Notes: generated from the sequence alone by a model not told the origin. Positions 1 through 7,864 are shown, numbered from the stretch's first letter. The stretch: DNA of 18,096 nucleotides from a candidate division SR1 bacterium (GCA_025997135.1 BNUE01000021.1:1-18096); one strand, 5' to 3'. Numbers and translations are program-made.

Positions 1-1
1 T

Positions 2-904
2 TTCGTCAGAAATGCAAAAAATCTACAAGAAATCCGCTCTTTTCTAGCCAAACAATCCAGCAAACTAAATAATTCTCTGAAATTATCTGATAAAATTCTC
101 TGAAATTCTTCTCCTAATTCTCCATCTTTAGTAGCCAAGATCGAAAACAAAGAGTGAATCGACAATATTCAGGAGATTGTTAGAGTTTCAGACGGCATCA
201 TGATCGCTAGAGGAGACCTAGGTATCGAAATACCAATCACCGAGCTTCCTTTCGAGCAGACTCGCCTGATCAATATTTGCAGACAATACGGTAAACCATG
301 CATTATGGCGACAGAACTTCTCAAATCTATGACTACAAATCCACTTCCTACCAGAGCTGAAGTGTCAGATGTTTACAATTCCGTCATCGCATGAGTGGAT
401 GCGACTATGCTATCAGATGAGACAGCTATCTGAAAGTTTCCAGTCCAGACCGTGAAGATTATGAGGGAAACCATTTCAGAAGCTGAGACACATCTTATCA
501 ATCCTCATACCGATATCGACATTCTCAAAACTGATGAAATCTCGGTCGGCAAGAAGTATCTCGTCAAACACGCTCTTATGCTCGCAGATGAACTCCAGAT
601 CGAAAATATCATCCTCTTCACTCATTCAGGCAATCTCGCCCAGATGATCGCAGGCTACAAGCCAAATCAAGCAGTTTTTGCTTTTTCGACTGAACAATCC
701 ACTATTGACAAAATGCATCTTTTTTACGCCATTCAGGGCATCAAACTCGACAAATTCCAGCCTCACACCACCGAAAATCAGGATTTAGCTATTAAAACTC
801 TACTAAAACTCAAAAAAATAAAAAAAGGAGAAAAAATTCTGATTGTAGCCGACAAAAATAGAGGCACCAAAAGGGATCCTCTCATCAGAATAACCATTGC
901 TTAA
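2..904 (+). CDS. pyk: Pyruvate kinase, C-terminal two thirds (5' end outside window)
   Basis: Catalyses phosphoenolpyruvate + ADP to pyruvate + ATP, the last step of glycolysis, in the cytoplasm. Reading frame 2 is open from the window edge to TAA at 902-904 once four in-frame TGA codons are read as Gly. About 300 residues are present, against roughly 470 for the family; the missing part is the N-terminal barrel and B domain. Visible motifs: FVRNAKNLQEIR, VAKIENKEGI (catalytic Lys and metal-binding Glu), DGIMIARGDLGIEIP, then PTRAEVSDV and the C-terminal domain ending DPLIRITIA. Two oddities: about 15 extra Ser/Asn/Lys-rich residues lie between the FVRNAKNLQEIR helix and AKIEN, and the usual MLSGETA reads MLSDETA (codon GAT). 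TGA codons fall at KEG, AGVDATML and AIGKFP, where the family has Gly or a small residue. Identity is firm; the upstream context is not visible. Confidence 0.96.
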
Positions 905-913
905 TCTTCACTC

Positions 914-968
914 AGTCCTGACAGACGAGCGTCGTTGCGGACTTGATCCGCAATCTAACTTTAGGACT
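914..968. repeat. Intergenic palindromic element after pyk
   Basis: Outer arms AGTCCT (914-919) and AGGACT (963-968) enclose a perfect 7-bp hairpin, TTGCGGA (935-941), loop CTTGA, TCCGCAA (947-953), with a small GACG/CGTC arm beside it. No T-tract follows, so a classical intrinsic terminator is unlikely. It resembles the REP-like or mobile palindromes found after genes in many bacteria. It may stabilise the pyk 3' end. Confidence 0.55.
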
Positions 969-977
969 AATTTCCTC

Positions 978-1005
978 TTGATTTTTTTGAAAAATAGAGT
1001 ATAAT
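978..1005 (+). promoter_or_regulatory. Promoter of the toxin-antitoxin operon
   Basis: TTGATT at 978-983, a 16-bp spacer and a consensus TATAAT at 1000-1005. Transcription would begin near 1012, leaving a leader of about 30 nt before the antitoxin ATG at 1044. The same hexamers and spacer occur upstream of the CAP gene on the other strand, which supports the call. Confidence 0.6.
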
Positions 1006-1043
1006 ATAAAACAGTATCAATTTATCATTTATTAAACATAATA

Positions 1044-1313
1044 ATGTATACTGAAACTATATCTCTCAGCAAAACAGCTACTTTAGCTATGCTTCTACAG
1101 AGAATAACAACTTGAGACAAAAAATATATCGTTTCTGTAGATGGAATGTCTGATTTTGAGGTTAAACCACTAGAAAATCTTGAATTTACATCAAAATTAC
1201 AACAATCATACGATGAAGCTATGGAAGACTTAAAGGTTGGTAAAAATTGGAAAACACTAGACATGAACACGATTAAAACTTTAGATGATTTTGATAAATG
1301 GCTAGATGAATAA
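1044..1313 (+). CDS. Type II antitoxin, Phd/YefM- or RelB-like
   Basis: An 89-aa acidic protein, the first gene of a two-gene operon, whose stop codon overlaps the start of the RelE-like gene by 8 nt. The N-terminal 45 residues (TISLSKTATLAMLLQRI followed by a GDKKYIVSVDG strand and a VKPLE end) resemble the helix-strand pattern of Phd/YefM DNA-binding antitoxins. The acidic C-terminus, rich in Asp, Leu and Lys and ending DKWLDE, fits a toxin-binding tail. One in-frame TGA (residue 31, TTGDKK) must be Gly. Antitoxins of this type normally bind and neutralise the toxin and repress their own promoter, so the promoter at 978-1005 is the likely operator region (inference). No Shine-Dalgarno is seen before the ATG. 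The subfamily is uncertain; the antitoxin role rests mainly on gene order and overlap. Confidence 0.72.
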
Positions 1314-1572
1314 AAATCTATACACGATTAAATTTCACCATAAAGTTGAGAAATTTCTTAAATTTCATGTAGAACTTAGAAAAAGATTTTTAGAGAAAAT
1401 GGAACTTCTCACAAATTGAGAATTTGAAAAATTAGACATAATCCCATTAAAATGAAAAAACAATCATTATAGACTCAGAATTTGATGATATAGGTTTTTT
1501 TGTGAAATAGTCGATGAAATATTAGTTATCTATTTTTATGATGCAGATACTAGATGAGACGCTTACAAATAA
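1306..1572 (+). CDS. RelE/ParE-superfamily toxin
   Basis: An 88-aa basic protein starting in the ATGAATAA overlap with the antitoxin. The C-terminal half carries the family signature: a strand with YRLRIGGYRFFCEI, then a strand IYFYDADTRGDAYK, matching the usual YRLRIGDYRVIYEI...RGDVYR pattern of RelE/ParE folds. RelE members cleave mRNA in the ribosomal A site; ParE members poison gyrase. The sequence alone does not decide between them. Five TGA codons are read as Gly, including two in a row in RIGGYR, so under the standard code this gene would be invisible. It ends with TAA at 1570-1572. Full length for the family and apparently intact. Confidence 0.85.
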
Positions 1573-1640
1573 GTATTTTTTATCAAAATAAATTTACAAG
1601 TTGATATACAAAATGTGGCATAATATCTACAATTTAAAAC

Positions 1641-1683
1641 ATCCAATCTCTTATTATACTCCAAAAAACGAAAAAGTCAAGAG
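1641..1683 (-). promoter_or_regulatory. Minus-strand promoter cassette, copy 1
   Basis: This 43-bp segment recurs at 4852-4894 with one mismatch. On the minus strand it reads TTGACT (complement of 1675-1680), a 16-bp spacer and TATAAT (complement of 1653-1658). No minus-strand gene of credible size lies downstream. Transcription starting near 1646 would run antisense into the 3' end of the toxin gene (stop at 1572). It could yield an antisense or small RNA, or be a leftover of the duplication. Confidence 0.5.
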
Positions 1684-1719
1684 ATTTTTTGTCTAAATCC
1701 GACCTAGCTTTTCTAAATA

Positions 1720-1749
1720 TTCGCAAAAGTCAAGCAAAAACTGTATACT
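1720..1749 (+). promoter_or_regulatory. Possible promoter of the 724-aa protein gene
   Basis: TATACT at 1744-1749, preceded by TG, with a weak TTCGCA (1720-1725) 18 bp upstream. It lies 34 bp before the ATG at 1784. The weak -35 and the longer spacer than its neighbours make this tentative. Confidence 0.3.
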
Positions 1750-1783
1750 TATTTCAGCTTTATTTTTCTTTTTTTCTGTCAAA

Positions 1784-3958
1784 ATGAATTCAGATGAATT
1801 ACCGATTGAAGTAACACAGCAGTCAGAAAGCTCAGAAAATCCTGAGTACATCCCTGCTTCACAAAAATCTAATTTTGACGAAATATCTCAGGACACAGTT
1901 ATGATCGCCGAATCTATAGATAGAGAGCTACCAACTCAGACTTTTGATAATCCTAAATCGCAACTAGAAATTTCAAAAAATCAAAAAGACACACTCAAAA
2001 AAATAACAGTAGAAAAAGGCTGAAGTCGAAAAATAAAAGAAATTACTAAAATTCAGGAAACAATTAACAATATAAATGGACGATTTATGCGTATACGTAG
2101 AGACTGAGATAGAAACGCATTAGATCAAGGGAAAATAGTACAGATTGAGCTTTTATGAGTAAAAATACCACCACGCAATCAGCCATGATCAAAGATGCTT
2201 AAACCCATATCTCGCTTCTTATCTGATCTTAAAACAGCTGTGGATACAAGAAAATCAACTTTACAGACAGATATTTCTGATACACAAAGATCAATTTACT
2301 GAGAGTTTATATCAGATCAAAACTCAATAAAACAAACGCTATTATCATATAAAAAAGGTAATTTAGACACAAAAAAAACCTCATTATTACTACAGCTACT
2401 AAAGGACTTCTGAAAAATCAATACCCCACAGGATTTACTATCTATCTCTATGGATGATATTTATCGCTTAGATAGTATCCAGAAATCGCAAATTGCGAAT
2501 ATTCTCGTACTATCAGAGCCTTTCTCATGAGATGAAGTTACTAAAATAACATCCGATATCATATCTTTAGACAAAAATATAATAAAGGACTTAAATCTAA
2601 AATGAGATAAACCATGATATCCTACTTTAGAAGAGCTTTTCTGAATGAATATTTCATGACGTTGATTTCTCTCACAAAGGGTAGAAGTATCATACGATAT
2701 AGAGATGAAAGGTTCACATCTCAAACAAATTAAATGAAAGCGGTATTGTTCGCCAAAGTTGCACAATTTATTATTGCCAATAATCAAAGAAAAGAGAGAA
2801 ACTAAAATAGATCAGCTTTATGCCAATATGTATAGAGCGGACCAACAGCTAGAGACTATCAGTGAATTTAATACAGTATCAGTCGGAAATTGAAATGCGT
2901 CTCCTACTCTGCAGGGTATAGATGATACATTGGACAATTATCATTTGACACAGTACCCAGAGGAGAATTATAGAGAAAGCTCAGTTTATATCCCATTATT
3001 TATAGATAAACCAAATCTAATCAGTATTATCCCGACTGGATTTGATTGATTCGAAAATGAGATGACTCTAACTTTAAATGGTAAAAATATAATATGAACA
3101 TATAAAAAAGAAAACTGAGTCGAAAAGGTAGATCGAAATTTACAATATATTGATGCGAATTTATGAGCGTTTCAGGACGATAAATGAATTCTCCATCTGC
3201 CAGCGAATGTAGACAAAAAGCTGAATCTCACCTTCACAGCGATGACATCAAGAAATAACGTATCATACCAGTTATACACCCCGAAAACTAGCAAAACAAC
3301 AAAAATAGAGGAATCTGTAGAAGTGGTGGTTTACGAGACACCTTATGCTGGCTGACGATTGTGATCTTTAGACTCAGGAAAACGAACCAAAACTCCAGAA
3401 CAGCAGGCAGAGTCAGATACTTCTATATCAGCTTTCATCTCTCTATTACAGACAAAAAGCCAAGAGTGAGCAATGTTGACTGAACCTATCGATTTTAATG
3501 TTCAGATTTCTTCAGCTAGATATGAGTGAGATGCAGCCAAAGCACAAGGCGAGATAGACAAAATGGACGTTGATATAGCTTCATTCCAGCCTCAGATTTC
3601 CAAATCTGCTCGGGCGACATCATTACTGAGTCAGTTTCAGTCTAAGATCAATTCATCAGAGACGAAAAACCTTCTTGCCCGTACTTTCCATTCTGATAAA
3701 ATACAAATTACATATCATAAAAAGCTTCTGGAAGCGAGATTATTTCATAATCTAGTATCGATCTGAGATAAATTTGACAGCACATTTTCAGATGGTTCTA
3801 ATCTGACCAATTTACTCACGTCATCTGGGAAGCCTATCTTTGAGCTTAATTTTGCAGTCTCTAATCCATGAGAAAAAGTTCACACTACATCAGTCCTGAG
3901 GTTTGAAAAAGATGTAATAACCAAAAAAGAAACTACTCATACGGAGAGAAAGAGATAA
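1784..3958 (+). CDS. Unrecognised 724-aa protein, lineage-specific
   Basis: A continuous frame of 725 codons, including about 25 in-frame TGA (Gly) codons, ending TAA at 3956-3958. I do not recognise a family. The first ~70 residues are acidic, Ser/Gln-rich and probably disordered, beginning MNSDELPIEVTQQSESSENP. Residues ~75-330 are Lys/Asp/Leu-rich and look largely helical. The middle (about 400-520) alternates in a way that suggests a beta-sandwich (IPLFIDKPNLISIIP, EMTLTLNGKNIIGTY, KLNLTFTAMTSRNNVSYQLY). The last ~200 residues mix helices with a basic tail ending TERKR. No signal peptide or membrane segment is visible, so it is probably cytoplasmic unless exported by a non-Sec route. Its stop lies 2 bp from that of the converging CAP-domain gene. 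The start has no Shine-Dalgarno; upstream in-frame starts were not obvious. The reading frame is secure and the function unknown. Confidence 0.85.
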
Positions 3959-3960
3959 TC

Positions 3961-4734
3961 CTATTTAAAATCCGCGAAAACTTGCACCAATCTATCACTT
4001 CATCCGAAATATCATATTCCGATGCTATTTACATACGGATTGAATAGTTGTACAGCATGTTCAGTGCTATCTTTGAATCATTGCATCATTTCTTCGATAC
4101 TTACCGCTCATAGATTGCCGTTTCTCTCTGCGACTATATTTTCTCAGTATCACCAGTCAGCGATTGTTCATTTTATTCTCGGATGATTTTCCTCATGATG
4201 ATTTATCTGCTCCATCAGTCCAGCATTTTTCAGCCTCAGAGGAGTCGGTTCTCAGCTCAGGTTATAATGCTCAGTTTCTCTATTTACTGGAGTTCAACTT
4301 TTCTCCTTTACAAAATCCTGTGCAAATTTTTCTAGCTTTTTATCATATTTTAGTGGTTTCAGTCTAGCTTTTCATCACGCATTTTCTTTATTCCACTCAG
4401 CTCTCATCTCATTCAGCCTCCTCAGCATCGCAAATTTCACCTCGTATTCACTCAATTTTTCGACTGGAGTTTCGATCATCTCTTTAAATTCAGCTCTTCC
4501 CATCTTATCAATTCTGCTTTTTATCTTCTTTTTTTCTTTTTCAGTTATTTTCTCTTGTAAATTTTTCAGCTCCACGTCAGACTTTAACCTCGTAGCTCCA
4601 GTTTCCACCTCCTTTTTTACGTTTCCTATATTTTCGCCATCAGCAAAACTCTCTTTCTTTCCATTATCAAGAGAAATAGAAAGCTGATCTGGATTTTTTT
4701 TCTGTTTGTCTTTCACGTTTTGCATCATAATCAT
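3961..4734 (-). CDS. CAP/SCP-domain protein (YkwD-like), no signal peptide
   Basis: A 257-aa protein with TAG stop at 3961-3963. A naive scan stops at TGA codons 120 and 121 (4372-4377), but these are Gly and the frame continues. Residues 1-100 are highly charged and Lys/Glu-rich, probably disordered or coiled coil. Residues ~100-257 match the CAP fold (PF00188): LRRLNEMRAEWNKEN and LKPLKYDKKLEKFAQDF helices, H156 in the first histidine region, the GENI motif (E198-I200), then a FKDSTEH helix with H226, the segment NPYVNSIGIGY, and a final VQVFADF strand. These residues correspond to the CAP cavity. Bacterial CAP proteins are usually secreted, but no signal peptide is seen. A consensus promoter ends at the first ATG, so transcription would start near the ATGs at 4728 or 4725. 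The true protein may start there, two or three residues shorter and on a leaderless mRNA. Confidence 0.85.
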
Positions 4735-4762
4735 ATTATATAGATAATTATTACAAAATCAA
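4735..4762 (-). promoter_or_regulatory. Proximal promoter of the CAP gene
   Basis: On the minus strand: TTGATT (complement of 4757-4762), a 16-bp spacer and TATAAT (complement of 4735-4740), directly abutting the ATG at 4734. A start site 6-7 nt downstream would fall at or next to the in-frame ATGs at 4728 and 4725, suggesting a leaderless transcript. Confidence 0.6.
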
Positions 4763-4851
4763 CTTTCTTGCTTTGAATTATAAACAAAAATCAAATTGCA
4801 TGGGTTGATTGTTAACCTTAAAAAATACCCATAAATCAATCATGTATCACG

Positions 4852-4894
4852 ATCCAATCTCTTATTATACTCCAAAAAACGCAAAAGTCAAGAG
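4852..4894 (-). promoter_or_regulatory. Minus-strand promoter cassette, copy 2
   Basis: Matches 1641-1683 at 42 of 43 positions. On the minus strand: TTGACT (complement of 4886-4891), a 16-bp spacer and TATAAT (complement of 4864-4869). It would start transcription near 4857 and give the CAP gene a second transcript with a leader of about 120 nt. That leader contains alternative short pairings between 4800 and 4850 (ATGGGT with ACCCAT; GATTG with CAATC). The cassette is also divergent from the rpmJ promoter. The rest of 4735-5037 holds no credible gene. Confidence 0.55.
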
Positions 4895-4942
4895 CAATAT
4901 TTGGCTATTTTCTGCGATTTTCATAAAAACTGCATTTTTCTC

Positions 4943-4970
4943 TTGCATTTGCTCGGCGATTTCTTATATT
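4943..4970 (+). promoter_or_regulatory. Promoter of the alpha (rpmJ-rpoA) operon
   Basis: TTGCAT (4943-4948), a 16-bp spacer and TATATT (4965-4970), overlapping a second possible -10, TATACT (4970-4975). The leader of about 60 nt before rpmJ begins with a small hairpin, CTGCA/TGCAG (4974-4987). No Shine-Dalgarno precedes rpmJ. Confidence 0.45.
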
Positions 4971-5037
4971 ATACTGCACGTATGCAGAAAACCTATTTGA
5001 TGGGAATTCAGCTTTATTTACTACTGTTTTATCACAG

Positions 5038-5154
5038 ATGAAAGTCGTTAGCTCACTCAAAAAGAGATGTATGTACTGCCAAATCATCAAGAGAAGAGGA
5101 AGATTGTACATAACTTGCAAGAGAAACCCTCGTCACAAATCTAGACAAGGTTAA
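5038..5154 (+). CDS. rpmJ: 50S ribosomal protein L36
   Basis: A 38-aa protein, first gene of the alpha operon, missed by length-filtered gene finding. It starts [11 protein letters not shown] and ends NPRHKSRQG, matching L36 along its full length. The zinc ribbon is intact: C11 and C14 (CMYC), C27 (TCKRN) and H32 (RHK). L36 binds 23S rRNA in the large subunit. There is no in-frame TGA; its last Gly uses GGT. In the canonical order infA precedes rpmJ, but here the upstream neighbour is the divergent CAP gene. rpsM follows after 29 nt, consistent with co-transcription. Confidence 0.95.
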   Translation: MKVVSSLKKRCMYCQIIKRRGRLYITCKRNPRHKSRQG

Positions 5155-5183
5155 TTTTTACTTTTTTGATCACATAACACCAG

Positions 5184-5558
5184 ATGTTCAGATTACACGG
5201 ACATGTATTGCCTGACAATAAGTCTATTTGGATAGCATTGACCAATATTTACGGGATTGGGAGGATTAGATCTCGCAAAATTCTCGATAAAATTGGCGTT
5301 CCTTTTATGAAAAAAGTCGCTGAAATCGATGAAAACGACCAAAAAAAGATTTCTGACGAGCTTAAAAATTATGTTTTAGAGTCAGATCTCAAGAGAGAAG
5401 TAGCCACAGCCATCAAAAGGCTAAAAGAAATCAGGTGCTACCGCGGTATGAGGCATAATCTTTGATTGCCAGTTCGCTGACAACTCACGAGAAAAAACGC
5501 TAGAACTGCCAAGAAACTTATGGGTAGATCCAAGGTTAGACCTGTTCTCAAAAAATAA
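5184..5558 (+). CDS. rpsM: 30S ribosomal protein S13
   Basis: A 124-aa protein of normal length, a small-subunit head protein that contacts the P-site tRNA and the large subunit. The N-terminal helix-hairpin-helix region reads IALTNIYGIGRIRSRKIL. The conserved RCYRGMRHNLGLPVRGQ segment at residues ~87-103 contains two TGA codons, and both are the universally conserved glycines of GLPVRGQ. This is one of the clearest proofs of UGA=Gly in the window, since reading to the first TGA would lose the conserved C-terminus (NARTAKK and the basic tail VRPVLKK). It lies 29 nt after rpmJ and 72 nt before rpsK. No Shine-Dalgarno is visible. Confidence 0.97.
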
Positions 5559-5587
5559 TAACCCTTTTTTACAAAATATTTAAAAAT

Positions 5588-5603
5588 CACCTTCATTGAG
5601 GTG
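5588..5603. other. Small hairpin in the rpsM-rpsK spacer
   Basis: CACCT (5588-5592), a 6-nt loop and AGGTG (5599-5603). No T-tract directly follows, so it is probably not a terminator. It could be a processing or stability element inside the operon mRNA. Confidence 0.3.
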
Positions 5604-5630
5604 TCGTATTTAAATCTTTATTATTAAATT

Positions 5631-6023
5631 ATGGCGACAGCAACCAAAGCAAAGTCTAAGAAAAAAGACCTCAAAATCACATCATGAATTCTTCATGTTC
5701 ATACTTCATCCAATAATACTTTGATAAACCTCATCGATACTGAGTGAAACAAAGTTAGTGGGGGAGGTACTGGGAAAGTCGGATACAAAGGGTCCAAAAA
5801 ATCTACTCCATACGCAGCAGAAGTTCTCACAAAACAGCTTCTAAAAGACGCTCAGGCTCTCTGACTCAAGGAAATGTGAGTGATTTTCAAATGAACTGGG
5901 ATGGCTCGCGATGGCGTATTCAAGGCTATCAATGAAATCTGAATTATAGATGTACTTTACATCCAGGAAAATACTCCAATTCAGTTTGGATGATGCAAAG
6001 GTAAGAGACCAAAGAGAAACTAA
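5631..6023 (+). CDS. rpsK: 30S ribosomal protein S11
   Basis: A 130-aa protein of family length, part of the small-subunit platform near the mRNA exit channel. Seven in-frame TGA codons break the gene under the standard code. Recognisable blocks: GILHVHTSSNNTLINLIDTEGN at residues 19-40, KGSKKSTPYAAEVL, GVIFKGTGMARDGVFKAI, and a C-terminal TPIQFGGCKGKRPKRN corresponding to the usual TPIPHNGCRPKKRRRV. The NG of that block is replaced by GG (GGA TGA). The start at 5631 is the only sensible ATG and follows a 72-nt AT-rich spacer without a Shine-Dalgarno. It belongs to the alpha operon. Confidence 0.96.
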
Positions 6024-6032
6024 CATCTTCCA

Positions 6033-6059
6033 GTCATACTGAGCTTGCTTTCAGTATCT
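6033..6059. repeat. Palindromic element in the rpsK-rpsD spacer
   Basis: ATACTGA (6036-6042), an 8-nt loop and TCAGTAT (6051-6057). The GTCATACTGAG start resembles the element at 7929-8001 (GTCATCCTGAG), suggesting a dispersed family. It lies between two co-oriented ribosomal genes and has no T-tract. The rest of the 126-nt spacer is AT-rich, with a weak TTACC/GGTAA pairing near 6095-6118. Confidence 0.45.
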
Positions 6060-6149
6060 AAACATCTTGCTATATAAATAAGCCAATCTTAAATATTACC
6101 CCATAAAGGGTGAGGTAAACATTTATCTTTATATCTTCCGTTATTCCCT

Positions 6150-6767
6150 ATGAAATACACATGAGCAAAATTTAGACTTTGTAGGAGAGAATGAGTAAAT
6201 CTCTTCTGATCTGAAAAATATAATATCAAGGCTAGACGTACGACTCCAGGTCAGCACTGAGCTAGTATGACTAGACATTCAGAATATGGTAAACTTCTGA
6301 GAAATAAACAGCTTCTCAAGAGATCATACCTGATGACGGAGAAACAATTTTCCAAGATCGTAAAGGATACAGCATCCAAATACGCCAAAAACCACAATAT
6401 TTCTCATGATGTGGCTTTATTCCAGTTTCTAGAACGCAGAGCTGATGTGATAATCCTTCGTTCAGGTTTAGCTCAGACTATTATGCAGGCTCGTCAGATG
6501 ATAGTACACGGTCATTTCAATCTAAACGGTATCAAACATAACGTTCCATCTACATTTCTCAAGCCAGGAGATATTCTCAAACTCCGTGATAAATTCACAG
6601 CTTCTCCACTCTATTCATCCAATACCAAATCTTCAGTAAAAATCCCATCTCGGATCAAAGTTGATAGAAATGCGTATTCAGTTGAGATGCTTTCTCTGCC
6701 ACAGAGGGGCGAGATTGAGACTCAGGCAGATTTATTGAAAGTTATTGAATTTTACGCACGTGCTTAA
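6150..6767 (+). CDS. rpsD: 30S ribosomal protein S4
   Basis: A 205-aa full-length S4, a primary 16S rRNA-binding protein that in many bacteria also represses translation of the alpha operon. The start at 6150 ([15 protein letters not shown]) restores the conserved N-terminus; the first 39 codons contain four TGA codons, including the final residue of the invariant PGQHG motif. An annotation at the later ATG (6267) would lose the first 39 residues. The S4 RNA-binding domain follows from about residue 95: [30 protein letters not shown], then the [13 protein letters not shown] strand. Only one Cys remains near the N-terminus, so this is a zinc-free form. Fourth gene of the operon. Confidence 0.97.
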
Positions 6768-6773
6768 TTTTTA

Positions 6774-6789
6774 TCCCGACTTATCGGGA
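6774..6789. other. Hairpin in the rpsD-rpoA spacer
   Basis: A perfect 6-bp stem, TCCCGA (6774-6779), loop CTTA, TCGGGA (6784-6789), starting 6 nt after the rpsD stop. There is no T-tract downstream. It may be an attenuation or processing site. A weak TTGATA (6800-6805) with an AT-rich -10-like region near 6824-6830 could give rpoA an extra promoter, but the spacing is poor. Confidence 0.4.
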
Positions 6790-6845
6790 GAGTCATAAGT
6801 TGATACACTACAAAACACAAACTTTTATATCTTTACCCAATAAAT

Positions 6846-7841
6846 ATGTTAGACATTCAAAATTTCATAGGAACGCCAAAAATTATGGCAACGGAAATTG
6901 ACGAGTCTACTACGAGGTTTGAGATTAAAAATCTTCCCCGTGGCTTTGGACACACTTTGGGAAATGCGATGAGAAGGATAATTTTGGCTTACAATCTAGG
7001 ATGAGCGATTACAGGGATGAAGATAAGAGGAGTACCTCACGAGTATTATGTGATAGATGGAGTCAAGGAAAATGTAGTCACAATGCTCCTAAATTTCAAA
7101 AAATTACGTTTTACAGTGGATGAAAATGTTGACGCTCTTCAGCGAGTTTCTCAGAGATTCAAAGGTATCGGGACATACACAGCTGCGAAACTTAGATTTC
7201 CTGCTGGTATTGAGGTTCTCAATCCAGATGAATTCCTATTCGAGATTACGGATGCTAGCACAGAGATAAATATGGAACTAAGGATAGAAAAAGGTTATGG
7301 CTATTATTCACTGGAGTTTCTCAGATCTAGAGAAAAAAAATCTGAATCTACTGAAATCAACAACTTACTCATCGACAATGACTTCAAACTGGTGGATTAT
7401 GTCAAATACGACGTTGAAGAGGTTATTGAAGACTTCTCAGGAAGCACCAAAGACACACTCCTGATTGAGATCAAGACTGGATTTGGCAACGTTTCACCCA
7501 AGCAGATGCTTATGTTCGCAGGTGAAGTTCTGGCTAGTTATGCTCAGCTTTTCATTTTCGACGGTATCTATATTGATCGCACAGCTTTCGTAGATTACGA
7601 AGAATTACCAGTCGAGAGAGAGGTTTCTCATACAGAATCTAGCATCAAGACTATGCCAATTGATGCTCTTCCGCTCTCTGAGAGGACTAGAAACGCACTG
7701 ATCAAAAACGATATTCTCTATGTCGAAGATTTAGAAAAGAAAAAGAAAGCTGAATTATTACTGATGAAATGAGTATGAAAAAAGGCTATCGATGAGATCA
7801 ATCAGGCACTTGGAAATATAGGTAAATTATTGATTGGGTAA
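6846..7841 (+). CDS. rpoA: DNA-directed RNA polymerase subunit alpha
   Basis: A 331-aa full-length alpha subunit, the scaffold on which beta and beta' assemble. The N-terminal domain shows LPRGFGHTLGNAMRRIIL (residues ~28-45) and the dimerisation and insert regions; residues ~185-225 carry the IEIKTGFGNVSPKQML segment. After a linker the C-terminal domain (about 270-325) reads PLSERTRNALIKNDI, VEDLEKKKKAELLLM, then GVGKKAIDEINQAL, the helix-hairpin-helix that binds UP elements and activators. Three TGA codons encode Gly: one near residue 52 and two in the GVGKK turn, where a shorter ORF would wrongly end. TAA at 7839-7841. The start at 6846 gives the usual short N-terminal arm. Last gene of the operon; no rplQ follows. 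Confidence 0.97.
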
Positions 7842-7848
7842 AAAAATT

Positions 7849-7864
7849 ATTTGTCGTGACAAAT
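7849..7864. other. Palindrome ATTTGTCGTGACAAAT
   Basis: A 16-bp dyad (ATTTGT, central CGTG, ACAAAT) between the rpoA stop and its terminator. It could be an operator-like site or an extra mRNA hairpin. Nothing else supports a specific role. Confidence 0.3.

Noticed and set aside
4809..5000. Plus-strand 63-codon ORF containing PISYYTPKNAKVK
   Set aside because: Its repeated part coincides with the duplicated minus-strand promoter cassette. The other copy at 1641 has no comparable ORF, and it overlaps the rpmJ promoter.
4982..5120. Small plus-strand ORF starting in the rpmJ leader
   Set aside because: It runs out of frame through rpmJ, shows no family similarity, and its codons are explained by the L36 gene.
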